Shown here: one piece after another, positions 1 through 7,925 of the stretch
Position numbering within the stretch: the stretch's first letter is position 1
Layout of the letters: the number at the start of each line of letters is the position of its first letter
NCBI GenBank assembly: GCA_046155605.1
Contig: JBJXFQ010000116.1
Span: 1 to 16,628 of the forward strand
Direction: 5' to 3'
Source: JAEUIZ01 sp046155605
GTDB lineage: Bacteria > Planctomycetota > Phycisphaerae > Phycisphaerales > UBA1924
Length of the DNA: 16,628 nucleotides
The notes under the pieces: generated by a model
What the model was told of the DNA's origin: nothing
Database searches by the model: none
The model's input: only the letters and a program-made list of their open reading frames with translations
Position numbers and translations under genes: made by a program

Positions 1-1162
1 CCAGGCCCGTCAGCAGCCCCAGCCCGATCACTGTTTCGTCGATCAACAGCCCGAACGCCCCCATCGAGAACCGCACCGCCAGCCCGTCGAGCAGGAAGAC
101 GCCGACCGCGCACGCGAGCAGCCCGCCCGCCGCCGTCGCCAGCGTCGATTCCTGGATCATCGACCAGACGATCGCCAGCCGCCGGTAGCCGATGGATTGC
201 AGCGTTCCCAGTTCGCGGATGCGCGACGCGAACGCGGCGTACATCGTGTTTAGCCCGCCGAAGAGCCCGCCGACGGCGATCAGCCCCGCCGTCACCCACG
301 CGACAATCTTGATGGGACCGAAGAAACTCGCCAGTTTTCCGTAGTACTCGCGCTCGGTCATGGGGACCAGTTCGAGGTCCGGCCGCGTCTTGGTAAAGGC
401 CGCGATATCACCGAACTCTGCCCCTTCGCCCGTAGTTTCGTTGTAGGGGTCGAGCGTGAGGATCACGCATGAGATCGTATCGCGCTTCGTGGCTTCCATC
501 AGATCCGCCAGCGGCAGCCACACCTCGGCCTCAACGACCGTCCCGGGCGCGCTGAAACGCCCCACGACGGTCCACGGCCTGCCGTCGATGATGAGCGACT
601 TTCCGATCTGCACGTCAGTTGCCGCCACACCCATCACGGTCGCCGCCATACGTCCGACCAATACCTCATCCGCACCGGATGCGGGCCAGCGGCCTTCGGT
701 GAGCGACACCGACTCGTGGACGAGCGCCGCCGCCTGAGTCACGCCGCGCATCATCACCTGGCGGAGTTTCGCCTTCGGCGCGAGCGTGCCATCGCGGCCC
801 GCGTCAGTCCGCACGGGCGCAGGCGCCGTACCGACCACTCCCACTGGCAGCATCACATGGACCTCGGGCGAGACATACGCCACGCCCGCCCGCGTGCGGA
901 TGCCGGGCACGCTGGCCGAGAGCACCCCCGGCGTCGCCGCCGGAATCTCGGAGCGCTCGACGCTCTCCTCGCTGCCTGCACCGAGCAGGATGATGTTGTG
1001 CTCCCCGCCGGTGGCCTTGAGCGCTCGGCTCATGCCATTCACGAACCCGCCCGCGACCAGAATGAGTAGCACCACCATCGCCGCCCCTGCGACAGAAAGA
1101 AGCAACCGCGAGGGCGAGCGGCCTAGGTTGCGGACGGCGTATGCAAACGGAAGAAGTCTCAT
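1..1162 (-). CDS. ABC transporter permease, FtsX/MacB type (partial, C-terminus off the left edge)
   Basis: An uninterrupted reading frame runs from ATG at 1162 to the window edge, about 387 codons without a stop. It is a membrane permease of an ABC exporter of the MacB/LolC/FtsX kind. A conserved N-terminal patch (FAYAVRNLGRSPSRLLLSVAG) leads into a first membrane helix at about residues 20-42. A periplasmic domain of roughly 235 residues follows, with a typical stretch near the end of this domain (LVPMTEREYYGKL). Helix 2 begins near residue 283 and is followed by the cytoplasmic signature RIRELGTLQSIGYRR, which in this family contacts the ATPase; further helices reach the edge. An AGAGGA ribosome site lies just upstream of the ATG, and only 11 nt separate it from the stop of the preceding permease gene, so it is translated from the same mRNA. 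Family call is firm; substrate is unknown. Confidence 0.9.
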   Translation of the reverse strand, partial: MRLLPFAYAVRNLGRSPSRLLLSVAGAAMVVLLILVAGGFVNGMSRALKATGGEHNIILLGAGSEESVERSEIPAATPGVLSASVPGIRTRAGVAYVSPEVHVMLPVGVVGTAPAPVRTDAGRDGTLAPKAKLRQVMMRGVTQAAALVHESVSLTEGRWPASGADEVLVGRMAATVMGVAATDVQIGKSLIIDGRPWTVVGRFSAPGTVVEAEVWLPLADLMEATKRDTISCVILTLDPYNETTGEGAEFGDIAAFTKTRPDLELVPMTEREYYGKLASFFGPIKIVAWVTAGLIAVGGLFGGLNTMYAAFASRIRELGTLQSIGYRRLAIVWSMIQESTLATAAGGLLACAVGVFLLDGLAVRFSMGAFGLLIDETVIGLGLLTGL

Positions 1163-1173
1163 AGGTTCCTCTT

Positions 1174-2337
1174 TCACACCGCCCGGAAGCACGATGCAAT
1201 CTCGCGGCGACCGGCCCGCCACGCGGGCACTAAACCCGCCACGATCCCCACGCCCGCCGAGATGATGAGGCCCCAGGCCAAGACAGACCACGAGGCGCTC
1301 ACGCCGATCGACAACCCCTCTTGCGAGAGCGTGAAGTTGCCGAAGTGAACGACCGACAGGGCGATGCCCGTGCCGAGCGCACCCCCGAGCAGGCCGATGA
1401 GCATCCCTTCGCTGACAATCAGCCGGGCGATGAGGCCGGAGCGGAACCCAAGGGTTTGCAACACTGCGTGCTCCTTAATGCGATCCTGCACGCTCAGCAC
1501 GATGGCGTTGGCGACCAGCGCCAGCACCGCCGCCAGGCACCCCCACCCCAGCCACTGCGTGAACTTCACGATCTCCACGATGTCGGCCCCCGCCTGCGCC
1601 ACGAAAGCCTTCTCGGGGCTGGTCATCGTCGGGTCGGCCTCGGTGCGGAACTCGGCATCGATCGCCTCCGCCACGGCCTCCATCTTCGCCGGGTCATCCA
1701 CGCGCACGGTGAACTGCGTCACGCTTCCCAGCCCGCCGCCCTTGCCCGCGGCCTGCTGAAGGAAGTCGAGGTGGACATAGGCGACGTTCTGGTCCTGCGC
1801 TTCGGGGGAACGGATGATCCCCGCGACTGTGACGGTGATGCCCGAGGCGTCGAAGGACTGGCCCACTTGGAAACCGCGCCGTGCTGCGAGCGTCTCGCCC
1901 ACGAGGGCCGAGTCCGAGCGTTTCTCCCACTCGGCCACAGAGCCGGAGACGAGTTGCCACTTGCTCGCCCAACCGTTGGGACCGGCGAGGTCCTCACGCG
2001 GCACGCCCCGGAACGTGATGACGTCCAGCGAGGCCCGGCAGTTGTTGACCACAATCTTGACGGGCACCGCCGAGACCACGCCGGGGATCTTCTCGATCCG
2101 GTCGACGTAGAACTGCGGCAGGCGGCTGGCGGCGGGGCAGAAGCGGTTTTCGCGGTAGACCACCAGTGTGGTGTCTCCGGCGGCGGCCTGCGTGGATTGG
2201 CGCACGCCCTCCTGTAGCGTCTGTACCGCGATGAACAGGAACATGGCGATGGCGACGCCCGAGAGCGTGAGCACGCTGCGGACTTGGTGCCGCCACAGCT
2301 GCTTGAAGACGACGGGCATGAACTTGGGTGCGATCAT
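1174..2337 (-). CDS. ABC transporter permease, FtsX/MacB type
   Basis: This 387-aa protein has the MacB-type permease layout: one helix at about residues 22-39 after the patch LWRHQVRSVLTLSG, a large extracytoplasmic domain to about residue 255, then three helices near 263-285, 308-333 and 351-374. The cytoplasmic coupling segment after helix 2 is QDRIKEHAVLQTLGFRS, equivalent to the RIRELGTLQSIGYRR segment of the neighbouring permease. It is therefore the second half of a heterodimeric membrane pair rather than a duplicate. The ATG lies 3 nt after the TAA of the ATPase gene, and its ribosome site (AGGAGG) is inside the last codons of that gene, so the two are translationally linked. The periplasmic domain contains two cysteines near positions 67 and 100 that could form a disulfide (inference). 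Substrate is not readable from sequence. Confidence 0.93.
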   Translation of the reverse strand: MIAPKFMPVVFKQLWRHQVRSVLTLSGVAIAMFLFIAVQTLQEGVRQSTQAAAGDTTLVVYRENRFCPAASRLPQFYVDRIEKIPGVVSAVPVKIVVNNCRASLDVITFRGVPREDLAGPNGWASKWQLVSGSVAEWEKRSDSALVGETLAARRGFQVGQSFDASGITVTVAGIIRSPEAQDQNVAYVHLDFLQQAAGKGGGLGSVTQFTVRVDDPAKMEAVAEAIDAEFRTEADPTMTSPEKAFVAQAGADIVEIVKFTQWLGWGCLAAVLALVANAIVLSVQDRIKEHAVLQTLGFRSGLIARLIVSEGMLIGLLGGALGTGIALSVVHFGNFTLSQEGLSIGVSASWSVLAWGLIISAGVGIVAGLVPAWRAGRREIASCFRAV

Positions 2338-2340
2338 GGA

Positions 2341-3102
2341 TTAGGCCTCCTGCGGTACAAGGGATGCGCGGCGTGCGGCGAGATCGGCGGCTTCGATCAG
2401 GCGGCCCTTCTCCAGGTGCAGCGTCCGCTTGGCATACGCCGCGCTCTTGGAGTCGTGGGTCACGATGATGAGGGTCTTGCCGAGATCCTCGCAGAGGCGC
2501 GTCATGAGATCCATGATCGCCTGCGCCGACTCCTGGTCGAGGTCGCCGGTGGGCTCGTCTCCGACGATGATGGTGGGGTCGGTCACGATGGCGCGGGCGA
2601 TGGCGACGCGTTGCTCCTGGCCGCCCGAGAGTTGACGGGGGTAGTGGTCGTGCCGGTCGGCGATCCCGACTAGCTGCATGGCGGTCTGCACCTTCTCGTG
2701 ACGCTCGCGGGCCGACATGCTGTGGAGCAGGAGGGGTAGCTCGACGTTCTCGTAGGCCGTGAGCACGGGCACGAGGTTGTAGAGTTGGAAGACGTAACCA
2801 ACGTTCACGCTCCGCCAGTCGGCGAGCTTGGACCTCGACAGCGTGGAAATGTCCGTGCCGCCAATGATGAGTTGCCCGCCGCTGGGCCGGTCGATTCCGG
2901 CGATGAGGTTGAGCAGCGTGGTCTTACCGCTGCCCGAGGGGCCCATGAGGGCGAGGAAGTCGCCCGCGGGCACGTCGAGGTCGAGTTCCTGAAGCGGCGT
3001 GATGGTGTTGTCGCCCTTCTTGTACGTCTTGGTGAGCCGGCGGCACTGGATAAGCGGCGGGCCTTGGGGAGATGTTCGTGCGTGAGCGTGGTTCGTGGTC
3101 AT
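2341..3102 (-). CDS. ABC transporter ATP-binding protein, MacB/LolD family
   Basis: A 253-aa cytoplasmic ATPase that powers the two adjacent permeases. All nucleotide-binding motifs are intact: Walker A GPSGSGKTT at residues 54-62, Q-loop glutamine 106, signature LSGGQEQR at 158-165, Walker B ending in D182-E183, D-loop GDLD at 186-189 and the H-loop histidine 216. The sequence around the Q-loop (GYVFQLYNLVPVLTAYENVELP) is characteristic of the LolD/MacB/FtsE group, which drives mechanotransmission exporters that act on periplasmic substrates rather than classical lumenal transport. Length is normal for the group. It sits between a membrane fusion protein gene upstream and two permease genes downstream, the usual MacA-MacB-like order but with ATPase and permease as separate genes. 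The start has only a modest upstream purine run (GAGAA). Confidence 0.96.
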   Translation of the reverse strand: MTTNHAHARTSPQGPPLIQCRRLTKTYKKGDNTITPLQELDLDVPAGDFLALMGPSGSGKTTLLNLIAGIDRPSGGQLIIGGTDISTLSRSKLADWRSVNVGYVFQLYNLVPVLTAYENVELPLLLHSMSARERHEKVQTAMQLVGIADRHDHYPRQLSGGQEQRVAIARAIVTDPTIIVGDEPTGDLDQESAQAIMDLMTRLCEDLGKTLIIVTHDSKSAAYAKRTLHLEKGRLIEAADLAARRASLVPQEA

Positions 3103-3156
3103 GGAGATTCTCGTTGATGCCGCGAGTTCGTCGCGGGGATGTTCTGGAACCGGGAG

Positions 3157-4692
3157 TTACGGGTTTGAGGACGCGGGCTCCAAGGGAGTAGTTGTGCGTT
3201 CCCCCAGGACCTTGAGCCGCATGCCGTCGCCGATCGCGGGCGGAGCGGGCGGGTCGAGGATGATGCGATCAGTGAGGCGGAGTCCGCTCGTCACGGCCGT
3301 GAAACCCTCGTCCGCCGAGGGAGCGGTGACGATGTCGCGGCGGCGGGCGACAGGGCTGCCGCCAGAAGTATCCACGACCCAGACCTGGCCCTTGTCCGTG
3401 CCAACCAAGGCGACTGCAGCCGTCGGGACCAGCAGCGTCAAGTCGCCGCCGCCGTCGCCGGACGCCGAAGCGCCCGTTCCGCCTGCGCGGGGTCGCTGAC
3501 CGGCAGCTGCGGGCGCGTGGAGCTTCACGCGGGTGAGCATCTCAGGCTTGAGAACGGGCGACGGCGCATCTATCGCGACCTTGAACTGCACGGTGTTCCG
3601 CTGGATGTTGGCCTCGTGCACGACCCTCGTCACCACACCGCTGAAGGTCTGTTCGGCGAGCGCTTCGGTGCTGACGGTCGCGTGTGTGCCGACGCCAACC
3701 TTGGCAGCGTCGGCCAGTGGCACGTCCACACGCACCTGGAGTTTCGCGGGGTCGTAGACGCGGACGACCGCGCCCGTCATGCTGCCCCCCGGACCCGCGT
3801 CGCCCTTGCTCGACATACTGATGCGCGAGCCGGGCTCGACCAACCGGGCGAGCACTACTCCTGCGACCGGCGAGCGCACGTCCATACGGGTCAGACGTAG
3901 GGCGGCCTCGTCGCGGGCCACGAGCGCGGCGTCTCTCGCCGTCCCGGCCTGCGCGAGCGCGGCCCTCGACTCGGAAACCATTTTTTCGGCGGTCGCCGCC
4001 TTGGCTTCAAGTCCTCCGAGCCGAATCTCCATGCGCCGGAACTCACCCGCACCGACCCCACCGACGGCGACGAGGTCTCGCTTACGGGTCACTTCGTCAC
4101 GAACTTCGTCCGCCGCGATGCGTTCGACAAGAACCTGAGACTCAGCTGTGGCCAACTCGGCCCGTGCGCGCTCGATGTCCGATGCTCGCTCGGCGACCAC
4201 AGCCTCTGCGGCCCGGAGCATGAGCCGCGCATCGTCGTCGATGAGGCGGGCGACAACCTGCCCCGCCTCGATGCGCTCGCCTTCCAGGACGAGCACCTCC
4301 TTCACAACACCCTCGGCAAGCGCGGGAACGCTCACGGCGAAGGGAGCGGGCTCAATCCAGCCGGGGGCTTGGACGACCACCGGGCCAAGAGGCGCTTCCA
4401 CCGGCGATTGGGAGTCAGAACTCGGAGCTGGTTCGACATCGCTCGGCGCGACGTCGAGACCGGCCTTGGGGATCGCTGCCACGACATGCACCGACAGCCG
4501 CGGCTGCAGCGCATCGCGAGCCGCGTAGGCGAGGATGCCGCCAGTTGCCAACAGCACTGCGGCGGGAATGAGCAGCCGCGTCGCCCATCGAGCGCGTGGG
4601 CGGGGGACGGTGGCGTTCATGCCGGAGGATTCCGGCGGGGAGGATGTCGGAGCCCTTCGGAGGGTCCGTAGATCGGTCGGCGAAGATGTCAT
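3157..4692 (-). CDS. Periplasmic adaptor (membrane fusion) protein of the ABC exporter, HlyD/MacA family
   Basis: A 511-aa adaptor from the ATG at 4692, chosen because AGGGAA precedes it. An in-frame ATG at 4746 would add 18 residues rich in Cys and without a ribosome site, and one at 4620 is also possible. One membrane anchor lies at about residues 39-58. A long low-complexity linker is followed by a split biotinyl-lipoyl domain (first half around ALAEGVVKEVLVLEGERIEAGQ, second half around MDVRSPVAGVVLARLVEPGS). Between them is an Ala/Arg/Glu-rich coiled-coil hairpin of about 110 residues. A beta-barrel domain (VRVDVPLADAAKVGVG) and a membrane-proximal domain ending in DGMRLKVLG follow. In this family the adaptor bridges an inner-membrane transporter to an outer-membrane channel. 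The gene is 54 nt upstream of the ATPase gene. It lacks the His-rich leader of the second adaptor in this window, which suggests a different substrate or role. Confidence 0.92.
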   Translation of the reverse strand: MTSSPTDLRTLRRAPTSSPPESSGMNATVPRPRARWATRLLIPAAVLLATGGILAYAARDALQPRLSVHVVAAIPKAGLDVAPSDVEPAPSSDSQSPVEAPLGPVVVQAPGWIEPAPFAVSVPALAEGVVKEVLVLEGERIEAGQVVARLIDDDARLMLRAAEAVVAERASDIERARAELATAESQVLVERIAADEVRDEVTRKRDLVAVGGVGAGEFRRMEIRLGGLEAKAATAEKMVSESRAALAQAGTARDAALVARDEAALRLTRMDVRSPVAGVVLARLVEPGSRISMSSKGDAGPGGSMTGAVVRVYDPAKLQVRVDVPLADAAKVGVGTHATVSTEALAEQTFSGVVTRVVHEANIQRNTVQFKVAIDAPSPVLKPEMLTRVKLHAPAAAGQRPRAGGTGASASGDGGGDLTLLVPTAAVALVGTDKGQVWVVDTSGGSPVARRRDIVTAPSADEGFTAVTSGLRLTDRIILDPPAPPAIGDGMRLKVLGERTTTPLEPASSNP

Positions 4693-4833
4693 GGAAGTTC
4701 CCTGCAAGGCACCCATGCATGCCGTGAGGCGGCAGCATGGATACACACAACCTTAAACGTTCAGTTCGCGCGTGCGGACAAGGCCGCTGGCGCGAGGACG
4801 ACGTGGACCAAGGGTGTCCGTTGCAGGATGTGC

Positions 4834-5301
4834 CTAGATAGTCAGCGCGCAGTGCCACCGCTGCGCATCGCGGTTGGCCTTGACGTGCGGTGGGCTACCC
4901 CACCGCGAAGGACAACCAGGGACGATCGCCTCATCGGGTTTGGGCAAATCAAAAAAGACCGCGATGGCGATCGTCGCGAGAGCGTTCCACTGCTGTTCGA
5001 GGGCGGGGAGTTTCGCTTCGACCTTCAGCCCCGCGCCCCCGGACAGCCCTTGGCATGATGGGCACGACGGGCAATCGTCTGGATGAGAGTTCTCATCGTT
5101 GCTGGGGGTGTGGACGGGAGTGGGGGATCGGCTCCCACTCGACTCGTCCAGGCAGCTCGGGCAGCACGAGGCTTGCAACTCCACCGTATCCGAAGCGCCG
5201 TCGCACGCACCACCTACGAGCATCATCGCCTGACAGCAACACAGCGGCAACGAGACGCCGATGATCAACGCTACCAGGATTCGGAGAAGGGGGTGCCGCA
5301 T
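4834..5301 (-). CDS. Cys-rich exported small protein, unknown function (leftward arm)
   Basis: A 155-aa protein I do not recognise as a named family. I choose the ATG at 5301 because GAAAGAG lies just before it; an in-frame TTG at 5313 would add four residues. It starts with a signal or anchor sequence (MRHPLLRILVALIIGVSLPL) and has 12 cysteines: a CCC cluster at 21-23, C33, a CCPSC group at 46-50, a CPSCPSC group at 77-83, C130 and C151. Acidic residues and histidines are interspersed (SHPDDCPSC). A second hydrophobic stretch at about 107-119 ends in FFDLPKP. The spaced CxxC motifs suggest thiol chemistry or soft-metal binding in the envelope (inference). It is first gene of the leftward arm, 141 nt before the adaptor gene, and resembles in layout the product of 5617-6072, which heads the opposite arm. 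Confidence 0.65.
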   Translation of the reverse strand: MRHPLLRILVALIIGVSLPLCCCQAMMLVGGACDGASDTVELQASCCPSCLDESSGSRSPTPVHTPSNDENSHPDDCPSCPSCQGLSGGAGLKVEAKLPALEQQWNALATIAIAVFFDLPKPDEAIVPGCPSRWGSPPHVKANRDAQRWHCALTI

Positions 5302-5616
5302 AAACTCTTTCAAATGATACCCAGCTCGGGTTCTGAAGCTGCCAGATCGCCTTGGACGAACAGTTTAACTCTGTAGACCCCGAACATCGACCTGCTGAAG
5401 GGCAGTGTTGATACTACGGCGACGAGGGTCGAAGGTTTGCACCGCTACCTGGAATCCCCTTTACAGGTTATCACAAACTGGCCATCCCGCTAGGATGCGT
5501 GGGGATCAGGAGAGGCTCAAAATTGAAGATGCGCGTGATAGGGTCCGATAGACTCTTTAGTTCGACGATCGCGCGGCGACCCCGAACGGTGCGAGAGGTG
5601 TATACTTAGACTTCGC
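5302..5616. promoter_or_regulatory. Divergent intergenic region, presumed control region of both arms
   Basis: About 315 bases separate two genes that point away from each other, and it must hold promoters for both. I see no convincing paired -35/-10 hexamers. Candidate elements are a rightward -10-like TATACT at 5601-5606, a leftward -10-like TATCAT (minus strand, 5319-5314), a dyad CATCC-N5-GGATG at 5483-5497, and a short dyad AGTT-T-AACT at 5362-5370. Either dyad could be an operator for a metal sensor, but neither matches a MerR, ArsR or Fur box that I can name. The region is visibly less GC-rich than the flanking genes, as expected of a promoter region. Confidence 0.5.
5601..5606 (+). 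promoter_or_regulatory. Candidate -10 element for the rightward arm
   Basis: TATACT matches the bacterial -10 consensus at five of six positions and lies 10 nt before the GTG start at 5617. Transcription would begin near 5613, leaving almost no leader. No good -35 hexamer is found 16-18 nt upstream (the bases there are GACCCC-like), so the call is weak. Confidence 0.3.
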
Positions 5617-6072
5617 GTGAGAAACCCCACGACCCAACGCCTGATCGCGGTGCTCTGCTTGCTGGCCTTCGGCCTCGGGCAGATGCTTTGCGTGTCGCGG
5701 GCGGTTCGGTGTCGGGACGCGTCCGGCGGATCACGGATCGAACTGGTCTGCGTTAAGTCGAGCACCGGAGCCTGCCTCGCTTCCTGCGACGATTCCAACC
5801 GTACTCGTCACCCGGAGTCGGTCAGTCACAGCCCCGATGGCCCCGTCCAGCCCTGTGAGGATGAACCGCTCGTTGATCAGGCGGCGGTGGCCAAGGCGCT
5901 TCCAAAGCCTATCGCCGATAGCCCTTTGGCTGCGGCAATCGTCATGGCCGTGCTGGTCCATGTGCTTGAGTTCGCCGAACCGGATATCCAGCGCGTGTTC
6001 AGCACAGGTTCCGGTCGAGATCGTCCTCCGGACGCCATCGCGCGCCTCCGGACGGTCATCCTCATCGTTTAG
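5617..6072 (+). CDS. Cys-containing exported small protein, unknown function (rightward arm)
   Basis: A 151-aa protein with a GTG start. The frame is open upstream only to a TAG at 5539 and contains no other start codon before 5617, and the first internal ATG would cut through the signal sequence, so GTG is the best start. No ribosome site lies at normal distance; GAGAGG at 5593-5598 is too far. Residues 1-25 form a signal or anchor (QRLIAVLCLLAFGLGQMLC). Seven cysteines follow the pattern 14, 25, 32, 45, 53, 57, 80, and a His/Asp/Glu-containing middle leads to a C-E-D-E-P-L motif at 80-85. A second hydrophobic stretch at about 103-120 is followed by a short C-terminal tail ending LRTVILIV. 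The layout mirrors the protein at 4834-5301. A role in envelope metal sensing or binding is inferred only from its place ahead of the czc-type genes. Confidence 0.6.
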   Translation: MRNPTTQRLIAVLCLLAFGLGQMLCVSRAVRCRDASGGSRIELVCVKSSTGACLASCDDSNRTRHPESVSHSPDGPVQPCEDEPLVDQAAVAKALPKPIADSPLAAAIVMAVLVHVLEFAEPDIQRVFSTGSGRDRPPDAIARLRTVILIV

Positions 6073-6378
6073 CACATCGCACTAAAGCACTTCCGCTCGC
6101 GTGTTGTTTGACGCGTTTCGTGGCGGCCTCTCGCCGCGCCGACTTCGCGTTCATTCACCCGGATGGCCTCACGCACTCCACGCGGTTTAGCGGTGCCGTG
6201 CTCATACCCGACCTGCATCGCGGCACCGATGGTGCGGCGAGTGCCCGGCTCGGTCCCTAAAGCCCCATTTCACCGTTCTGATCGCGTCCGCAAGTGCGTC
6301 GCGCGATGGGCCGCCTCGTCCTGTCCCACCAAGTCCGCCACAAGCCCCATGTCCTGTGGACGTTTGACCGAGAATCCC
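6073..6378 (+). other. Intergenic stretch before the outer-membrane factor gene
   Basis: About 306 bases hold no gene I can support. The frame of the downstream gene is open back to 6163, but the added 72 residues would be rich in Arg, Cys and Pro and would bury the lipoprotein signal, so I treat that part as non-coding. A small GC hairpin (GGCG-N6-CGCC, 6122-6135) follows the stop of the upstream gene without a T-run. The stretch could contain an internal promoter or attenuator. Confidence 0.4.
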
Positions 6379-7884
6379 ATGAACCATGATCCCCATCATC
6401 GTCGTCCGACTGCCTTTCGTTCAGTGAACACCGCTTTGACGCTCTTGCTGATGGCGGGATCGGCGACAGTGCCGCTCGGATGTCAATCAACCCCGCGAGC
6501 CGACGTCGATGCGTCGCGCGCGATCGGCGACGCTGTCGGCATGGACTCGGCCATTGAGTTCAAGACGGTGGGCCCTGAAGGCGGTCCGCTCGACGAACCC
6601 GCGGACAGTTCCGGCGAGACTTCAGGAAATCTCACGCTGTCTGATGCGGTGCGGCGTGCCGTCACTAGCGATCCGGGTCTTCAGGCCGCCCTTGCGCGAG
6701 TCAGAATAGCGATGGCGGAAGCGGATCAGTCGCGGCTTCTGCCAAATCCCGTGCTCAACGTCGTGCTCCGCTGGGGCCCTGGTAAGCCGCAGATCGAGGC
6801 GTCACTTGCCCAGGACTTCGTGCAAGCGCTCCAGATTCCCCGGCGTGCAAGCGCTGCGGATAACCGCCTTCGCCAGGCCGCTGCCGACGCGGTCACGACG
6901 GCGATTGATCTCGCGAGTGAAACGCAGGAGCGATACGCAGCCGCTCAGGCCTCCGCCTCGCTTGTTCCGCTCCTGCGTGAGCGCCTTGGACTGCTCGACC
7001 GGCTCGAAGGCGTCGCCAAGGCCAAACTCGACGCCGGCGAAGGCACGCGGAGCGACCTCACCGTGCTGCAGGCGCAGCGTGTCGAGCTTCAGGTCGAGAT
7101 CGACCAGGCTGTGCTCGTGGAACGCGAAGAACGCCTCCGGCTGGCACGCCTCGTGGGTGAACCCTCTTCGGCTGCACGATGGACACTGGACCGATGGGCT
7201 GCCCCGACGATCGACATGCAGACGGAATCTCGATGGATCGACGCGGCACTCATCCAGCGTCCCGAGGTTCTGGCGATCGCCTGGCGGCTCAAGGCGCTCG
7301 GGGACGATGAGGCGCTCGTTCGGCTGCTCCCGTGGGAAGGAGCCAGTGCTGGCATTGATGTTCAGCGCGACGACAAGTTCTTCGCCGGGCCGTCGGTCTC
7401 GACACCGATTCCCATCTTTGACACCGGACAGGCACGGCGTGCTCGCGTCACCGCCGAGCAGATCGAAGCCCGCCATGACCTGACGCTGGCCAAGCGGAAG
7501 ATCGTGGAGGAAGTCCGCGTGGCGTACTCCACCCTCACCGCGAGCGCGGCGAACCTGACCCGCATTCGAAGCGAGCTCATTCCTCTTCAAGAGCAGCGAC
7601 GCACACTCGCGGAGAACGCCTATACCGCCGGGCAAACCGATGTGACGGCATTGTTCCTCGCCGAGCAAGACCTGCGTGTCGCGCAGGCGAGAGCGATCGA
7701 CGTTGAACGTCAAGCGGCGCTGGCGTTGGTTCGCCTCGAACGCGCCGTCGGGGGACCGGGCGTCATGGCTCGCCTCTCGAAAGCGCCGGCCGCAGACTCG
7801 ACAACCCCTATTGGAACTTCCGCGATTGTCTCGAAGGCCAGCCCCGTTGGCGTTCCCGCCGCTCTTGTTACCCCGAACCAGTAA
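6379..7884 (+). CDS. czcC: TolC/CzcC-type outer-membrane efflux lipoprotein
   Basis: A 501-aa outer-membrane factor of a tripartite metal pump. The ATG at 6379 is preceded by GAGAA and gives a clear export signal (TALTLLLMAGSATVPLGC). The cysteine at 35 looks like a lipobox cysteine, although the -3 residue is proline rather than the usual leucine. Two repeats of the outer-membrane efflux fold are visible. The first starts at TLSDAVRRAVTSDPGLQAAL and includes LLPNPVLNVVLRWG. The second lies near GPSVSTPIPIFDTGQARRARVTAE and continues into long helices ending in AYTAGQTDVTALFLAEQDL. Both halves contain long amphipathic helices that form the periplasmic tunnel in this family. The C-terminal ~40 residues are low-complexity. 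The gene is 41 nt upstream of the adaptor gene. The czcC name rests on family plus the CzcA-type pump downstream. Confidence 0.92.
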   Translation: MNHDPHHRRPTAFRSVNTALTLLLMAGSATVPLGCQSTPRADVDASRAIGDAVGMDSAIEFKTVGPEGGPLDEPADSSGETSGNLTLSDAVRRAVTSDPGLQAALARVRIAMAEADQSRLLPNPVLNVVLRWGPGKPQIEASLAQDFVQALQIPRRASAADNRLRQAAADAVTTAIDLASETQERYAAAQASASLVPLLRERLGLLDRLEGVAKAKLDAGEGTRSDLTVLQAQRVELQVEIDQAVLVEREERLRLARLVGEPSSAARWTLDRWAAPTIDMQTESRWIDAALIQRPEVLAIAWRLKALGDDEALVRLLPWEGASAGIDVQRDDKFFAGPSVSTPIPIFDTGQARRARVTAEQIEARHDLTLAKRKIVEEVRVAYSTLTASAANLTRIRSELIPLQEQRRTLAENAYTAGQTDVTALFLAEQDLRVAQARAIDVERQAALALVRLERAVGGPGVMARLSKAPAADSTTPIGTSAIVSKASPVGVPAALVTPNQ

Positions 7885-7925
7885 TCCCCCACGCGATCCA
7901 CGCGCAAACAACGCAAAGGACCTTT

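Noticed and set aside
804..1199. Overlapping short frames on both strands over the first permease gene
   Set aside because: Shadows of the long minus-strand permease frame that continues past the window edge.
4693..4746. Earlier start for the ABC-type adaptor
   Set aside because: Adds 18 Cys-rich residues with no ribosome site; the ATG at 4692 has AGGGAA upstream.
5517..5798. 93-codon minus-strand frame across the start of the rightward small gene
   Set aside because: Composition is not protein-like, and it covers the presumed promoter and signal sequence of the gene on the plus strand.
6163..6378. Upstream extension of the outer-membrane factor frame
   Set aside because: Would put 72 Arg/Cys/Pro-rich residues before a clear lipoprotein signal; the ATG at 6379 fits better.
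6802..7911. A 369-codon minus-strand frame opposite the outer-membrane factor gene
   Set aside because: Antisense shadow of a recognised TolC-family gene; no domain or ribosome site.
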